64,000 nucleotides of DNA from Oreohelix idahoensis (GCA_024509875.1 JAMPIV010015253.1:35001-99000), one strand, 5' to 3'. Shown: positions 12,425-26,313, numbered from the stretch's first letter. Numbers and translations: made by a program. The notes: generated from the letters alone by a model not told the origin.

Positions 12425-13640
12425 TGTGGTGAAGTGGGATGTTATAAATATTTATAGGGGACTTAGTGTACTGACTGAGATCAGCTGTGAAGGTATATAT
12501 ATATCTATTAAGTGTAGTGTATTATATATCACCTTACTTGCTACCACATATCTATATATCTCAGTCAGAATTATTCTGGAATAGTGTGATGACTACGTTA
12601 TGTGTCTAGGGTATGTGTATGATGAAGTGTAGTCACAACAACAGACAGATAAACAATTTAATTTAATCCACTACTCTTAACAACACTGTGACACTCACAT
12701 ACATATAACACTCTATGAGAATATCTTAAAGAAGTCACTCGTAACTTTTCAAATAACAATATGTATTCATTACTGGCATGAATGAATATGTGTCCTGATT
12801 CAACTACAAGGGAACCAGGAATCACAATCAATTTAAATTACAAGTTATGTACAGAATGTATTTAATATGAATATTGTAGTGACATATATTATTACAAATG
12901 TTCTATGTGTGTCAGTTGTGTAGTAGTAAAATGAGGAAATACTGGTTTTGTTTTGTTCAAGCTCTGTTGGTATTTGTCATCATGACTTCAATAGTTTGTC
13001 TTTAGGGACTAGTATTGGAGATGTTCACAGTTCCTGATTTTAAGACAAGTAAATTCCCCTCTTAATGTTAATTTTTAAAAGTCAGTTCAAGATGAGGGGA
13101 CATAATGTTGAGCTCAGCTGGCCAAGTTAGCTTATCTGGCGTGATGGCGGCAGGAAAGGACTCCTCTGCTCGAATTCTCCTCTGGGCTCTGGAGACACCT
13201 CACTGATAGCTAAAAGGACCAAGGAGTATGCTGTCCGACACTGGATTCAGCAAAGCTCTGACCAGGTGCTGCTCAGTACCATCAAGACCACTGTCCCACA
13301 ATTCATACGAATAAACACAGATACGTTGATTAGCAATGAATTCTGGCACAAACTGGCACAAATTCCCATCTGCTTATCTTCCAGGCTTTTATTTAGCCAA
13401 ATATAAGCTGGCTTCAACGCACTGATGCTTTATCAATCTTATTTAAACAAGTGGTTTCGAACTAACGCTCCCAAGTGTGTATATCAGCGAGTCTGACCAA
13501 TGAGCCCCGTTTCGACAAGTGTTTGAAAAAATGTTACCTTTCCCCGTTTCTCCTAACAACCAAGATAGTATTTATAGCCCGACCAATCGTGGTTAGGCTT
13601 TCATTTGTTGCGCTCCAATCAATTTGGAGTTTACATGGTA
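12425..13640 (-). repeat. 5' LTR of copy B, part 1
   Basis: Matches 6187-7403 up to TTTACATGGTA, where the sequence switches abruptly to CGAA repeats, the 3' tail of an inserted LINE. The LTR resumes at 20937; four LTR bases (GGCT) are missing at the junction. Confidence 0.92.
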
Positions 13641-13864
13641 CGAACGAACGAACGAACGAACGAACTTTATTTTCAAAGGGTTAAGAATTGGGCACGCAGG
13701 CCCGTCTGACATTCTGCCCTTCCTCTCTCTCTCATCATGTATACTGTATCCTTTCATCCTCACGTTTACTTTAAGCATTATTAAGGCATTTATCATTATA
13801 AAAGTAATATAACATCAAACATTTGCAATAATCATCATAATTAAAGTATGTTTTTAAAATAAAT

Positions 13865-13865
<1 letters not shown>
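13641..13865 (-). repeat. LINE 3' end, outer copy
   Basis: Five CGAA-type units then TTATTTTCAAAGGGTTAAG and the motif GGGCACGCAGGCC. The same block recurs at 14120-14340, and a divergent version sits at about 14700-14900. So three successive 3'-end sequences of the same LINE family lie head to tail. Confidence 0.75.
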
Positions 13866-14640
<775 letters not shown>

Positions 14641-14996
14641 AGATCCAGTTTTATGACCTATGCTCCTTAGGGAGGTAAAGGGTATTGACTGAAAGATGAG
14701 AATCATGCATAGAGGCCCGTCTTGCATTTATCCCTTCCTCTTACTCATCTTTTATTGCTAGGTATCCAGACATTCTCCAGCATACTTAAGGTATTAGTTC
14801 AGAGGCGATGCAACATTATAAGTAGTATAAAAGCATACATTACAGTATCTGATTACAATTAAGAAGTAAGGTATATTAAAATGAAAAACTAGATCATCAG
14901 ACCCTCCATACAGTGTATTAGATAATAATAATTCGAAACATAATCCCTTAGGGCGGCATATAATCCGCACTCATAATGTATTTGAACAGTCTACGA

Positions 14997-17745
14997 TTAT
15001 ATGAGTAGGGACTGTGCATGTTTTTTCAGGTCATGTGGAAGATTGTTCCAAAGATGAGCAGCTGAGTAAGCCAAGCTCTTCTTGTACAAATCTAGCCTCG
15101 GCTTGGGTAAATCTAACTGGTTTAAGCGCTGACTACGTTTTTCATTGAATTTGAAAAGTGGCCACAGATACGTTGGAGCATTATGTGACAAGATTTTGTG
15201 AGCGAATTTAGCTTTGTTAAATAGGAAGCGCTTTCTAAGGGGTAATATTTTAAGATAGTTATATAGATCTATACAATGTGTTTTGTGTTTATCAGCAACT
15301 AGGCGCACTGCACGTTTTTGAAGTGAATGAAGCCTTTTTGTGTTGGATATGGAACAACCATCCCAGATTGTGGAACAATAGTCTAGGTATGTTTGTATGT
15401 GAGATGTGTAGAACATTTTCCTTGCCCCCTCATCCAGGAAGTGTTTGATTTTGGCTAATTGGTAAACTTTTTGTGCCGTTAGCTTTGTGAGTGCACTTAC
15501 ATGTGAGTTCCAACTTAGGTGCTGGTCAACAGTTAGACCTAGAGTTTTATGTTCATTTACGTTTTCAATTAGTGATGTTCCAATGTAGAGCTGAAGTGTT
15601 GTTTTCTGCGAGTTTTGTAGTTTTTGTCTGGTTGATATTAACATACATTTCGTTTTACTAATATTTATTTGCATTCGATTCTCGTTGCTCCACTTAATAA
15701 TATTATGTGTATCAGTTTGTAAAGATAGTTCTAGTGCAGTGCAACTTTTGTCACTAGTGTAAACAGTACAGTCATCGGCAAACAGGTCACAGGATGAATG
15801 TTTGATGTGCAGAGGAAGATCATTAATGTATACGGCAAAGAGAAGAGGGCCGAGAATAGAGCCCTGGGGAACACCGATATCGACAACAGTTGGGTTGGAC
15901 AAAGAATCATTGTAAGACACCACTTGTTGTCTGTCTGTCAGGAATGATTTAATTAACTTCACCAGTTTATGATGTACTTTCATTGTTTCTAATTTTCTGA
16001 TTAAAATAGTGTGATCTATCATATCGAATGCTTTTTTAAAGTCTACAAAGATTGCTCCACATAAAATATCGTTATTGATGTTTAGATGCCAGTTATCTAT
16101 CATTTTTGTTAAGGCTGTGTGACATGAATGTTTTGGTCTAAACCCCGACTGACTATCAACAAGCAGGTCATTATTAGCTAGGTGTTCTGTTACTGTTTTG
16201 TGTATGTGTTTTTCCAGTGGTTTGGACAGCGATGATATAAGAGAAATGGGCCTATAGTTACCAAGGTTGTTATTATCTGATGAACCAGGTTTAACAAGAG
16301 GGTATACTTTAGCGATTTTAAAGGCAGATGGAAAGTAACTCCTTGCGATACATTGATTATATATGTATGTTAGGGTATCAGTAATAGCTGGTGCAGCATA
16401 ACGCAGTATTCGATTACTGATTCCATCAAGTCCCGATGAGTTATTATCTTTAAGATCAATAAGATAGTTATGAACTTCGTTAACTGTTATAAAAGGAATG
16501 TCGCATGGAATGGTGTTAGTACACTTGTTCTCGCAGAACGTAGATAATTCGCTGAAGTCACAAGGGGAAGAAGGTATGGCGGATTTTATATTGTGGATGT
16601 CTGCCTGAAAATGATTGCTGAAGTCTGTACAAGTAAATGAAGTATTGGGATTTTGTGAGTCAGGCGAATTTCTTTTGTTCACCAAGGTATTGATTGCTTT
16701 CCATATATTTCTGCTGTTGCTTTTGCTTTTAACTAAATGACTAAAGTAGTTTTTCTTTTCTCTGCGAATTAAATATTGTACTTTGTTCCTTGCTGCCCGA
16801 TATGTAATGATGTCCTTATTTTTGTGCGCTCGATCCCTCTGCCTCATAGCGTCAAGTACTTCTTGTGTGATAAATGGAGATTTTATTTGTCTTTTTACGC
16901 GAATTTCTTTAGTAGGCGCATGCTTATTAAAAATACTATAAAATGTCAGTGTCCAATATGCAATGGCGTCATCAGGATCAGGAAGTTGGTAAACATCGGC
17001 GAAAGGCGCATTTCGCAAATCATTTAAAAATAATTCTTGGTTGAAATTTTTTTAGACTTCTATATTCAATACTGATGTGTTTATTTTTTGGAGATTTGTA
17101 CCCATTTTTTTGCCCAAGTGCAACATATGGGATAGTGGTCACTCATAGCAATAGTAGGGATGGAACATTCTATAATGTTATCTGGACACGTTACATATAT
17201 GTGATCGATCAGTGTGGATGATGTTTTTGTTACTCTGGTAGGTTTGTTGACTATTTGTTTCATGTTGTACGATGCTATGATGTTGGTCCATGTTTGATTT
17301 GACTTATGCATATCAATATTGAAATCCCCAAGAAGAATAATTTCATTGACTGTAGTAATTACTTTAGCCATCATGTTCGTGAAATCTTCAAACCATGTTG
17401 TTCCTACACTGGGATTTCGATAAAGATATCCTATTACAATGGGTCTTTGCTTTTGTGGCTTTACCTCTAACCATATGCATTCTATATCTATGGTCTCTAA
17501 ATCGTTTCTGCGGCGATAACTGAGAGAAGTGGAAATATAAACTGCTAAACCTGTCTCTAATTGTCTACTAGAATCTCGCCGAATAGTTTTAAACCCATTA
17601 CGTGCAATGTCACCATCTGTTATTTTCTCATTCAGACGACTTTCTGAAAGTCCAAAAACATGGAAATTTTTGATTTGAAACTTGTGTGAGTTCTGGAAGT
17701 TTACCTAAAAGATGGTTTAACATTCAGATGGCCCAAGTCGTAACC
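14997..17745 (-). pseudogene. LINE ORF2: APE endonuclease plus reverse transcriptase
   Basis: The endonuclease begins near 17745 with an LNV-type start. It then shows SESRLNEK, a YRNPS block, GDFNID (near 17315) and the catalytic end SDHYPI (near 17120). The open RT frame 17018-14997 (673 aa) has GLDGIS, NYRPISLIS, FVDFKKAFD, VPQGSILGPLLF, the palm FADD and a C-terminal region ending HAQSLLI. Function is target cleavage and target-primed reverse transcription. A homopolymer frameshift near 17050 separates the two domains, and another near 17680-17700 disrupts the endonuclease start. CR1/Jockey group by motif style; the exact clade is not certain. Confidence 0.88.
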
Positions 17746-18017
17746 CATTCATGGTTAGTAACTGTTCATAAGTACCTGGCATTTATGCTATGTAAAGGAA
17801 GCTTGCGCTCAAATAAAAAGGTAAATAAATACTAAAATTAACAAATTTTACCAAGGAAGGTGAATTTTTTATGGTGGTATTAATAAGTGGGACACTTTAA
17901 AACATTAATTACAAACAATTCAGCTAATTAAATTACGTGAAAAATAAGTGAAAAGTGTAACAAATCAAGCGCTCACATCAGACAGGCAAACAGTGTGGGA
18001 AAAAAAAAAAAAAAAAA

Positions 18018-18080
18018 TCTATATATATATATATATATATATATATAGATATATGATATATATATATATTATAATAATAG

Positions 18081-18118
<38 letters not shown>
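18018..18118. repeat. (TA)n microsatellite inside the LINE
   Basis: Two TA runs with a short ATAATAATAG interruption, between ORF1 and ORF2. A run of A precedes it on the plus strand. Reading frames made of IYIYIY here are repeat artefacts. Confidence 0.92.
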
Positions 18119-18122
<4 letters not shown>

Positions 18123-18129
18123 AACAATC

Positions 18130-20502
18130 AATATTTGCTGATGTTACAGGGAGAACTAGGAGGCCAACAGTCGCTGTTAATGTGGAGGAGATGGTTGTTT
18201 TGAAAATAGGAAGTGGGGTGGATTTGGTCGTGATAGATGATGCATTTGGTAGAAAAAAAGCGGGATGTTGAGGTACAGTTGTTGAATAAGTGGGGTATTC
18301 CGGCAAGTACGACCTCCAAGTGTAACGTGCATAGTCCAAGCGTCGTTGTTGATGTAGGAAATTATGAAAGGCTGGGTATGTGGGTTGATGTGGGTAAGCC
18401 TGTGACGACAGCGATGGTGGGTGAACTCTCATTGGTGTCTGGGACGACAGCGGACATGGTGGCATTTTTGTTGATGAAAGGCTGAGCAGATTGAATTGGA
18501 TCACTTACAGACCTTTGAGAATGAAGTGGGTCAAGTCGGTGTTGTCGAGGAGGGTCGTCTGTGGCAGAAGGGTGTTGAAGGCAGACATTGTTGGTTTCCT
18601 GCACATCCGTGGTGCTAAGAATAGGTACAACGTGATGATCCTGATTGTCTGATGATTTTGGGCGGCTGGTGTTTAAAGTTATGGGTAGTGATGGAAAATG
18701 AAGGTCATAATTGGCGTCAGATGAGTAGCTGTTTGTATTCACATGGTGTTTGGATGGATATATATGGATGCTGATGTGCGAGTTGTGCCTTTAAGAGTGC
18801 TTTCTGGGTATTTTATATTTGTCGCTAACATACTGGTCCCTTGGCTGGACAATGTAATATCGCCGCTGTGAAGATACTTCCTAGGGGCTCCAGATGTGGC
18901 AAGGAAGACCGAGCTGTGATCTATGAAAACATGCTCATTTTTGAGGCAGTGTTTTTTAAGTTTAGCATTGTTAGCTTAAACACAATTGACGAAATAGGCA
19001 CGGAATGGCGGTATAATAGAGGAAAAATCAATTTTGCATTATGGAATAGGGGACCGAAAATATGAATGTGATCTCGTTTAGGTCTGTCTGTGACATTTCA
19101 ATGTCTTTGTATTGAGTCTGACAGACCTATGTGCACAGTTACTCTAGTTACAGAGAGATCCGGCGAAAACCGTTTAAGGAAGGTCAGTAGGTCGTGCGTT
19201 GATGCCCAGTTCTTGAAGCGAACAGACACCGAATCAGTATCACACCAGTTAATAGTTTTGACTGTTGAAGCTCCTTCATGGTTTGGTCCCCAAAGATGAG
19301 ATGTTTTCTTCTGTTCGTGTGGGAGCCAGTGATAACATCTGTTGCTTCCTTTGTCCCAGTTGTGCTGTGGCTGCTAGAAGTCTCGTGGTGTGTGCTGGCA
19401 GCAGCCGGTCGAAGTGGCGGGTGGCGATTAGAAATTTTGACCGGAATTCTGCAGACACTGGCTACAGGATTTTCCGGAGTGTCCAAGGGATTACGTTCAT
19501 TAAGGCGGAGTTCTGAATGTAGTATTTGTTGTTGAGGTCGACGCTCTCCGCACGTTTTTTTGTGCGACCCAATTCGTTTGTGTGCTGTTGTGTAGGCTGC
19601 TGCTGAATTTGAGTTTTGCTGTTTTCGTAGCTACTTTTTAGAGACACGTGATCAGCCTGAAGCTGTTCGTAAGATTTTTTAAGACAGCTCAGTTCAGCTT
19701 TCAGTAGCTCCATCTCAGATGTTATTTTTGTATACATATCATCATGTGGTGATAGTATAGTGTGCTTGCGTGGTGTCCTTTCTAGACTACTATCAAGAAA
19801 ACCTATGAATGAATTATGCTCTGTCTCTGTAATGGTAGGTCTCGTTTGTAACGGAAGGCGTCTCTGTAATGATAGATCTTGATGTAGAGGAAGGTGTGTG
19901 TCTTGTACCATCTGTAGTTGTTTGTCATACTCCTGAACGAATGCATCAGAGACAACGGGAAAGGAACAGCATGTGAGGGCTAATTTCTGGGCATCGGAAG
20001 TGGTTGGTGCATTGTTGATAACAGCTGTTGACGTTATAGCCATTCGACTGACTCCAGCAGTAGTTGCTGTTTCCCATAAATGATTTAAATCTTTCTGGAT
20101 CCACTCTTTAACTGCAGTCTCTGAGCCATGAACCATAATCTTGTTCGACGTATTATAGAAATGGAGAAAAACGTGTCCAGTAGAAATGACATCTTCGACA
20201 TGAGCACCATTAGCGTCAGTGCGAGATTCAATTGAAGCGATAGATTTATAGTAGGCCTTAGACAAGCCACGCAATGCTTCGTACTCCAGAAGTTTTTGGA
20301 ATGTTAATATCACACACTGGTTCTGGTTCTTGTATTGTAATGTCACTAATGGGGCTGAGGGCGTGTCTGCATTGAGAACTCTGGTCTTCTTCTTCACCGC
20401 TTTAGGAGCATTTAAGACGTAGTCCTTTTGTTTCTTTCTGCTCGGTCGAGTGGCGGTGACGGAGTTTACGTTTGGCATTGTGAATGTTATTGCTGGTACC
20501 AA
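18130..20502 (-). pseudogene. LINE ORF1 with coiled coil and degenerate SGNH-esterase-like domain
   Basis: The best frame (20502-19462, 346 aa) starts at an ATG and has a basic N-terminus, a domain with HVFLHFYNTSNKIMVHG (residues about 105-125) resembling the RNA-binding part of other LINE ORF1 proteins, and a coiled coil near residues 255-300. It continues in another frame (19486 downward) with HLIFGDQTMKEL and, further on, VTVHIGLSDS. These sit where GDS and GxND blocks occur in the SGNH hydrolase domains known from CR1-type ORF1 proteins. Proline/serine-rich frames (18742-18362, 18504-18130) fill the rest. Several frameshifts and a stop near 19100 make it a pseudogene. The catalytic serine appears replaced by glutamine. 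Confidence 0.7.
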
Positions 20503-20936
20503 GAAGGAAGAAGGTAATCAGCTTTGTTCATGGCTGATAATCATCGCTCTAGCGTGACGATTTGGGTCGCGGGGTTTCATTTATAGTAGATTGTGCAAAA
20601 AGGCCCCGCGCTGAAGACCTATAATTAAACACCTGGGTGGTTCGGTCATTGTTGGGCGCTCAACTATTCGTGGGTTGTGGAATAACAATACTACAAGTTT
20701 AGATGCAAAACAGCACAGTGTCTTATAATAGTGAATCCTTTTAGAACAAAATCTAACATTTCTGTTCGTATTGACACCACAAAAATGATTTCACTACAAA
20801 GCCACAATGATACCGAACACAATGATATTAAAATCCATCACGAATTACAGCAGTAACACACTTTCATAAATACAAAAGTAGAGCTCTGTGAAAACACGTC
20901 CGCACTCCAGAAGAAGAGATAGATAGATTTCTGTAA

Positions 20937-21728
20937 CGTAAATTTTTTTCAAACACGTTAAAAAAAATCTTATGAGCAGAAATGATTTTATGCTGTCAGG
21001 CACCCCCAATATTTTATTTTGGGTATAATTTATTAATTCCTGGACTATTTGCGTAACGTTTTACATATTATTTGTCAGCAAGCCCTAAGGAACCCAAAAT
21101 ACAAATTTAAAGGAGCTACGTGGCTGCATTCAAAATATGCAATTTCTTCTACCTCCTGTTTCGAAGATGTGCTGTCTGGGTACTGTTATGTTTTCAACCG
21201 TAAACCCATCTAATGTTATCTTTTCTAATAAGAGTTTTTTATGATTTATAAACCTAACTCTGGGAAAGGGTAGTGTATTTTATCACTGTCCGTCTGAAAA
21301 AAAATTAGTGCATGTAGACTTACACGCGTGATGGCAGCATTTGTGTATCGCGCGACGCGTGTTGCATGCGTTCCTGATTTTCAGCCCTCCCCTCTCTCTT
21401 TATCCTTTTGTCCATCTGTTCGTTCGTTTGGTAACGCAGTATAATTAATGTTAGGATTAATTTAGGTCATTACGCAGTACGTCTCAATGTTTTTCTTAGA
21501 AATGCAGCACACGTTTCATTGAAGAAGGCGGGTAATAATACAGTAAGCTTTTATATCAACGTGAAAGCGTTACAATTTGCAGACGAAGCAGAAAACAAGG
21601 GGGATTTCGAGTACATTCTTTGTGACAGCACTGTTATTTTCCCATTGCTCTTCTCTTTATTAATTTTATTTGTTAGGCTTTATATTTACCTAATAATTTA
21701 TATATGTGGATTAGAATATTTCACGACA
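20937..21728 (-). repeat. 5' LTR of copy B, part 2
   Basis: Resumes at ATTTCTGTAACG and matches 7408-8213 to the terminal CACGACA, then leaves the element at 21729. Confidence 0.92.
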
Positions 21729-22879
21729 TATATGTACAACAAATACTCTCAACAATGAGAATAAACCACCACCTCGCAACTGATCCATCTCAATATTTGT
21801 TCTGCACTCTGAAGCATGTCGTATGTGACGACTGGTGCGCCTGGCAACAAGCGTGTCGTATATGACCACTGATGAGACTGGGAATCTCATCACATGAAAC
21901 ACATCGTTACCGAAACAACCACTGCAATAGCATAAAAATGCTTCTTGTCGGCTTGTGATGGACACCAGCCGCATTGGTGTTTCCATGCTCCGCCGGGAGC
22001 AAACAGAGAAACACCTGACTCAACGTGCCTTACGCACCAAGGAGTGAATAGCGCTCTCCAGAAATCTAAATACATATTCTCACCTCACTCAAAGTAACCC
22101 ACTAAAGATATACAGTAGAATAATCAATAATCGTGAAATAACACTAAATTACTGTCGCATCAAAGAATAAAATATAATTACTCTTAACTTTAACAAAACG
22201 AACTAAATACATCACCTAAAGGAAATTTAACACGACAACTCTCTCTTTCCTTTACTGGGAAAAATTATCTTAATCTGCTTCCACCCACGTGTCAATTCAC
22301 ACAATATAAAACTGGCGTCTTCTTTATACACACGCATGGTAACGCGCCGCCTTTCATGACCACGTGGCTGCCATCTTGATAACAGTCAATATCATCTAAA
22401 TTTCAAGTAATAGATCGCTTCTCTGCCTGGTTTCATGTATGAAATAGTTTCATACTATATTTGCCTTTCTTGCCCGGTCTGATGACTGAAATAATTGCTA
22501 CTAAACTCTCACATCTGTGATTTGGACTTACACTGTTAAAATCAATCCACGCATATTATTTTCACTCATTTATATTTCAAGACTAAATTATCAGGTCCTG
22601 GAAACACATCAATCTATTTATTTCATTAACCATTAAAACAGACACGCTCAATATAATTCTAAAGCTACAGGGAAATAATGGTAATTTCACTAGGAAATAA
22701 GCTAATCTGCTTCTAAATCAAACTCACGTGTCCAAGGCATCTATACTGTAGATCGACTCTTGTTTTCTGGTTTCTTTGGGGCGACTGGCAACGAGAGAGA
22801 CTCGTTCGCCGCAAGGCACTTCTTATATAGGCCCTAGGCTAATCACTCAACTTTAGAGCGCTGCGCGGATTAATTTTGC
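21729..22879. other. unassigned intergenic sequence
   Basis: No coding region I can support. It holds a small perfect hairpin (TGATGAGA/TCTCATCA near 21865-21890). No element was recognised; it may be an older repeat, since the RTE copy at 22892 is inserted at its right side. Confidence 0.4.
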
Positions 22880-22891
22880 CCCTTAAATAAC

Positions 22892-24065
22892 TTCTTCTTT
22901 CTTTGATCCTTAGCCGCCGACCGTCAAAGCAGTCAGTGGCCATCACGCCTAGTGGCGTCTTGTACGGCAACAACAAATTGATTCCACTTTGCTCGGTCGG
23001 CGGCCATCCTTCGTACAGTGCCCCAACTCTGGTTCATTCTTTGCATCTCAGCCTCCACAGTCCTCCGCCAGGTTGTTTTTGGTCGGCCTCTCTTTCGTTT
23101 TCCTTCAGGGGTCCAAAGCATAGCTGTTCTTGTGATGGCATCGGGGTCTCTTCTGAGGACATGGCGAACCCAGCTCCAGCGTCTGCCAGCTATGATCGTG
23201 TGCATGTCCTCTTGCTTGCTCCGAGCAAGCAGATCTTGGTTGGTGATGGTATTCGGCCAAAAGATTCGGTGAATTTTTCTTAGGCATGTTGTGTGAAAAG
23301 AGGACAATTTCGACATTTCCTTCTCTGTAACTCTCCAGCATTCTTCACCATAGAGAAGCACAGAAAGCACACAGCTCTGATATAATCTTAATTTTGTGCT
23401 TGTGCTGTATTGAGAGGACTTCCAGATGTTGTTTAGGCTAAAAAAAAGGCTGTTCTTGCCTTATTCATTCTGATGTTGATGTCTTTGCCTGCCCCGCCGT
23501 CTGGTGTTACTATGCATCCTAGGTATGTGAAGGCATCTGTCTGTTCCAGTTGCTGATTCCTTACTGATATGGGCTCAGGGTTGCTCACATTGAGCGTCAT
23601 GACCTCTGACTTCTTTAAATTGATGTTCAAGCCCACCTGCTGGCTAAACTTATTAAGTCTCTCAGTTTTTTCCTGGATGTGTTGATGTGAATGTGCTAGT
23701 AGTGCAATGTCATCTGCATATTCCAGATCTTCCAATGTAGAAAATGTAGTCCATCTTATTCCTCTTGGACTGCCCTCTGTTGTCTGGCGCATCACCCAGT
23801 CTATGACTGTTAAAAATAGAGTGGTTGATAAGGGGCATACCTGTCGTACTCCTGTCTTCACCTCAAAAGTTAGGTTGCTCTGCCCAACACTACACGTAAA
23901 GTTGGCATAGAGGCTTTTTATGATTGACACTATGCAGCTTGGAATTCCATAAGCCCTCAGTATTTTCCATAAACTGTCCCTATGTATGCTGTCAAAAGCC
24001 TGTTCAAAATCAACGAATTTAATGTACAGCTGTCTTTGCCATTCTGAGCACTGCTCTATAATGTT
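22892..24065 (-). mobile_element. 5'-truncated RTE-type LINE, copy 1
   Basis: Flanked by a perfect 12-bp target duplication CCCTTAAATAAC at 22880-22891 and 24066-24077. The minus-strand 3' end carries the same terminal sequence as RTE copy 2 at 41823-43972. Only the RT second half and C-terminal region remain; endonuclease and early RT were never copied. Confidence 0.93.
22933..24063 (-). pseudogene. RTE reverse transcriptase C-terminal half
   Basis: Open frames 23930-23433 and 23370-22933 read KTGVRQVCPLSTTLF, the palm motif LEYADDIALLAH, FTYLGCIVTPDGG, then the RTE C-terminus WSWVRHVLRRD and GRPKTTWRRTVEAEM. A frameshift lies near 23440, in a run of A on the plus strand. Residues continue in frame upstream to the truncation point (FVDFEQAFDSIHRDSLW). 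The conserved glycine before CPLS is valine here. It would have reverse-transcribed LINE RNA; this copy is dead. Confidence 0.88.
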
Positions 24066-24077
24066 CCCTTAAATAAC

Positions 24078-24451
24078 ACTCGCCTTTATTGCTCTATTAG
24101 GCACGAAATAAAAGGCACTGGCAGATGCCTTATTTCACGTGTACTTGGTGTCGTTAATTTTAACTTTAATGCCCTCTCTGACTCCGTGTGTATCCTTCAG
24201 TGTCCCCAGACAGCGGCTTTCCTTATTAAAACGATAGAGATTTCCTGGGCTGTTTTTGTAAGTCCGTCATGATTCTCCAATAAAAGGTCCGGCCTGATAA
24301 AATGGAATTTCTGAATTCTAACTTCTGGCAAGTCTGGTTGTATTCTTCTTGGCAAGCAATTTCTCAAAGTTTCTTAGCACTGAAACGTGTCAGGTTATAT
24401 TCAATGTCGTCCCCCATATCTGGTTGTGATGAAGCTAAGAAAAAGTTCCAA
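24078..24451. other. unassigned sequence between RTE and TIR transposon
   Basis: No coding region or known repeat recognised. Confidence 0.4.
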
Positions 24452-24454
24452 TAA

Positions 24455-24600
24455 CACTGGCTAACAAAAAAAAATTTTTTTTTTCTTTCTCTAACATTTC
24501 TATGTTTTTCTGGTCAATTTTAATGCGCTGTTTTAAAATCTGCAAACCGTTTTTCTCTATCAGGTCGGAATCTCTAGAAATACGCAAGTGAAGTTTTTTA
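24455..24600 (+). repeat. left terminal inverted repeat
   Basis: Pairs with 26470-26610 in reverse complement, with an A/T homopolymer expansion near 24468-24482. Confidence 0.75.
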
Positions 24601-24647
24601 ACAACGCATACGGTATTACAACATCATTCGTACAAGAAGTATAACAG

Positions 24648-26313
24648 TTATGTAGACTTGAATTTCTTTGCAGTCGACTTTCGTCGGTGAATGGCATGTG
24701 GTACATCGCGATGAAGCATCCAACAATAATCGGCAAGCATGGTCACACTCCACCGTCCTTGATAACGTGACTCCATTATGGCGATATCTTGATGGAATCA
24801 TTCTCCATGTTCATCGCTGACTTCGCCAAGGTTGTCAGGGAAAAAGTCAAGATGCGAATCGAGCAAATGGATTTTGAGGGACATGTTACAGCCCATAATT
24901 CTGTATGCACATAGTCGACAGATTTGTGATTTCCCAGAAAGTTATCGACGATCGATTTGAATGCCATCCATGCGCGAAGTTCACTACCATGTAACAAGTT
25001 CTCGAATTGTTAGTCTGCAATAACTTTCCTAATCTGAGGTCCTACAAAGATACCTTCCTTCATCTTTGCATCACTAACTTGCGGAAACTTTTCTCGAAGA
25101 TAAGTGAAAGCTTTGCTCGTTTTATCTAACGCTTTTAGGAAATTCTTCATGAGCCCCAACTTTATATGTAACGGTGGTAAAATGATGCTGTCTTTGTTAA
25201 CTAATGGCTCGTGTATTACATTTTTATGCCCGAGCTGCATACGATCCCTGATAGGCCACACCTTTCTTGCATAATGTTCCTGTCTGTTGCGGCTGTCCCA
25301 TTCACATAGGAAGCAACAAAATTTAGTATACCCAGTCTGCATGCCCGTGAGAATTGCAATGACCTTTAGGTCTCCACAAATTCGCCATTGGTAGTCATTG
25401 TACTTTATTTTTGCCAATAGTATAGCCATATTGTCATAAGTTTCTTTCATATGAACAGAGTAGGTGACTGGAATTGATGAAAATAAATTTCCGTTATGCA
25501 AGAACACGGCTTGTAGACTAGTCTTGGAAGAGTCGATGAAAAGTCGCCATTCGTTGGCTATGTGCTCATGACCGAGGTGCACCATTAGACCGTTTACGTC
25601 TGTGCAATAGCAAATGTCATCATCCATCTCAAAGTATTGAACAAGTTCTCTGTGTCTATGACGAAATTTAGATATCGGAGTATTGGGGGCTAAAAGATTC
25701 CATTCTTTGAGTCGCGAACCGAGTAATTCCGCTTGTTTTTTGGTAAGAGCAAGATCACGTATTAGATCTGAAAGATCTGAATGGTTAATTAAGTGAACAC
25801 CATCATTCACCGGTATGTAATCTGAGTCGAATTAGTTTCTAAAGCAGGTAAACTATCATTTTCTGATGGTTCATTCACATCCAACGGATATTGTTCTGGT
25901 GAAACTGGGATCGGACACGTGATTGGATCATGAGGCACTGGTTTCGAAACCGATTCAATATTTGGATAAACTACAGACTTTCTAGTTTTAAAAGTGAAAC
26001 CATGGATATTTGTCAAGCAGAAGTAACAATCAGTAGCGTGATTTGTCGGTTCACGCCATATTACTGGCACTCCAAAAGGCATCGACTTATGCTTCGGCGA
26101 TTTTCGTAACCAACCTGCCAATGTATTTGCACAAGTCGAACAAACTGCATTTGGCTTCCAAGATTTATTTGCATCATCAACTTTCGAATCGAAATAAAGT
26201 TTATATGCTTTCTTTAGTAATGGTGTAAAATTTTTCTGGTGAATACGATCGGTAAAATATCCGAACACGTAATAGAACAGACCAGCCGAATTTCTACAAC
26301 TTCTAGAAGCCAT
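24648..26313 (-). pseudogene. orphan transposon-encoded protein, probable transposase, with stops
   Basis: The N-terminal frame (26313-25807) has two paired-cysteine units, CSTCANTLAGW and CYFCLTNI, suggesting a zinc-binding head. After a frameshift near 25840 the next frame (25810-25010, 266 aa) has LFIDSSKTSLQ (D93), WRICGDLKVIAIL (D147), CFLCEWDSR and LPPLHIKLGLM. A TAA at about 25010 and a TGA near 24798 (an Arg CGA site) interrupt the last part. That part reads MAFKSIVDNFLGN, then SDEHGE, HQDI, ESRYQGRW and MLADYCW. Candidate DDE residues are the two aspartates and the late glutamate; this is inference. The family is widespread in animals, but I cannot name a characterised function. Confidence 0.7.

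Noticed and set aside
21865..21895. Second hammerhead (CTGATGA ... GAAAC)
   Set aside because: The bases between form a simple TGATGAGA/TCTCATCA hairpin that uses up the core; the conserved order and stems are not met.
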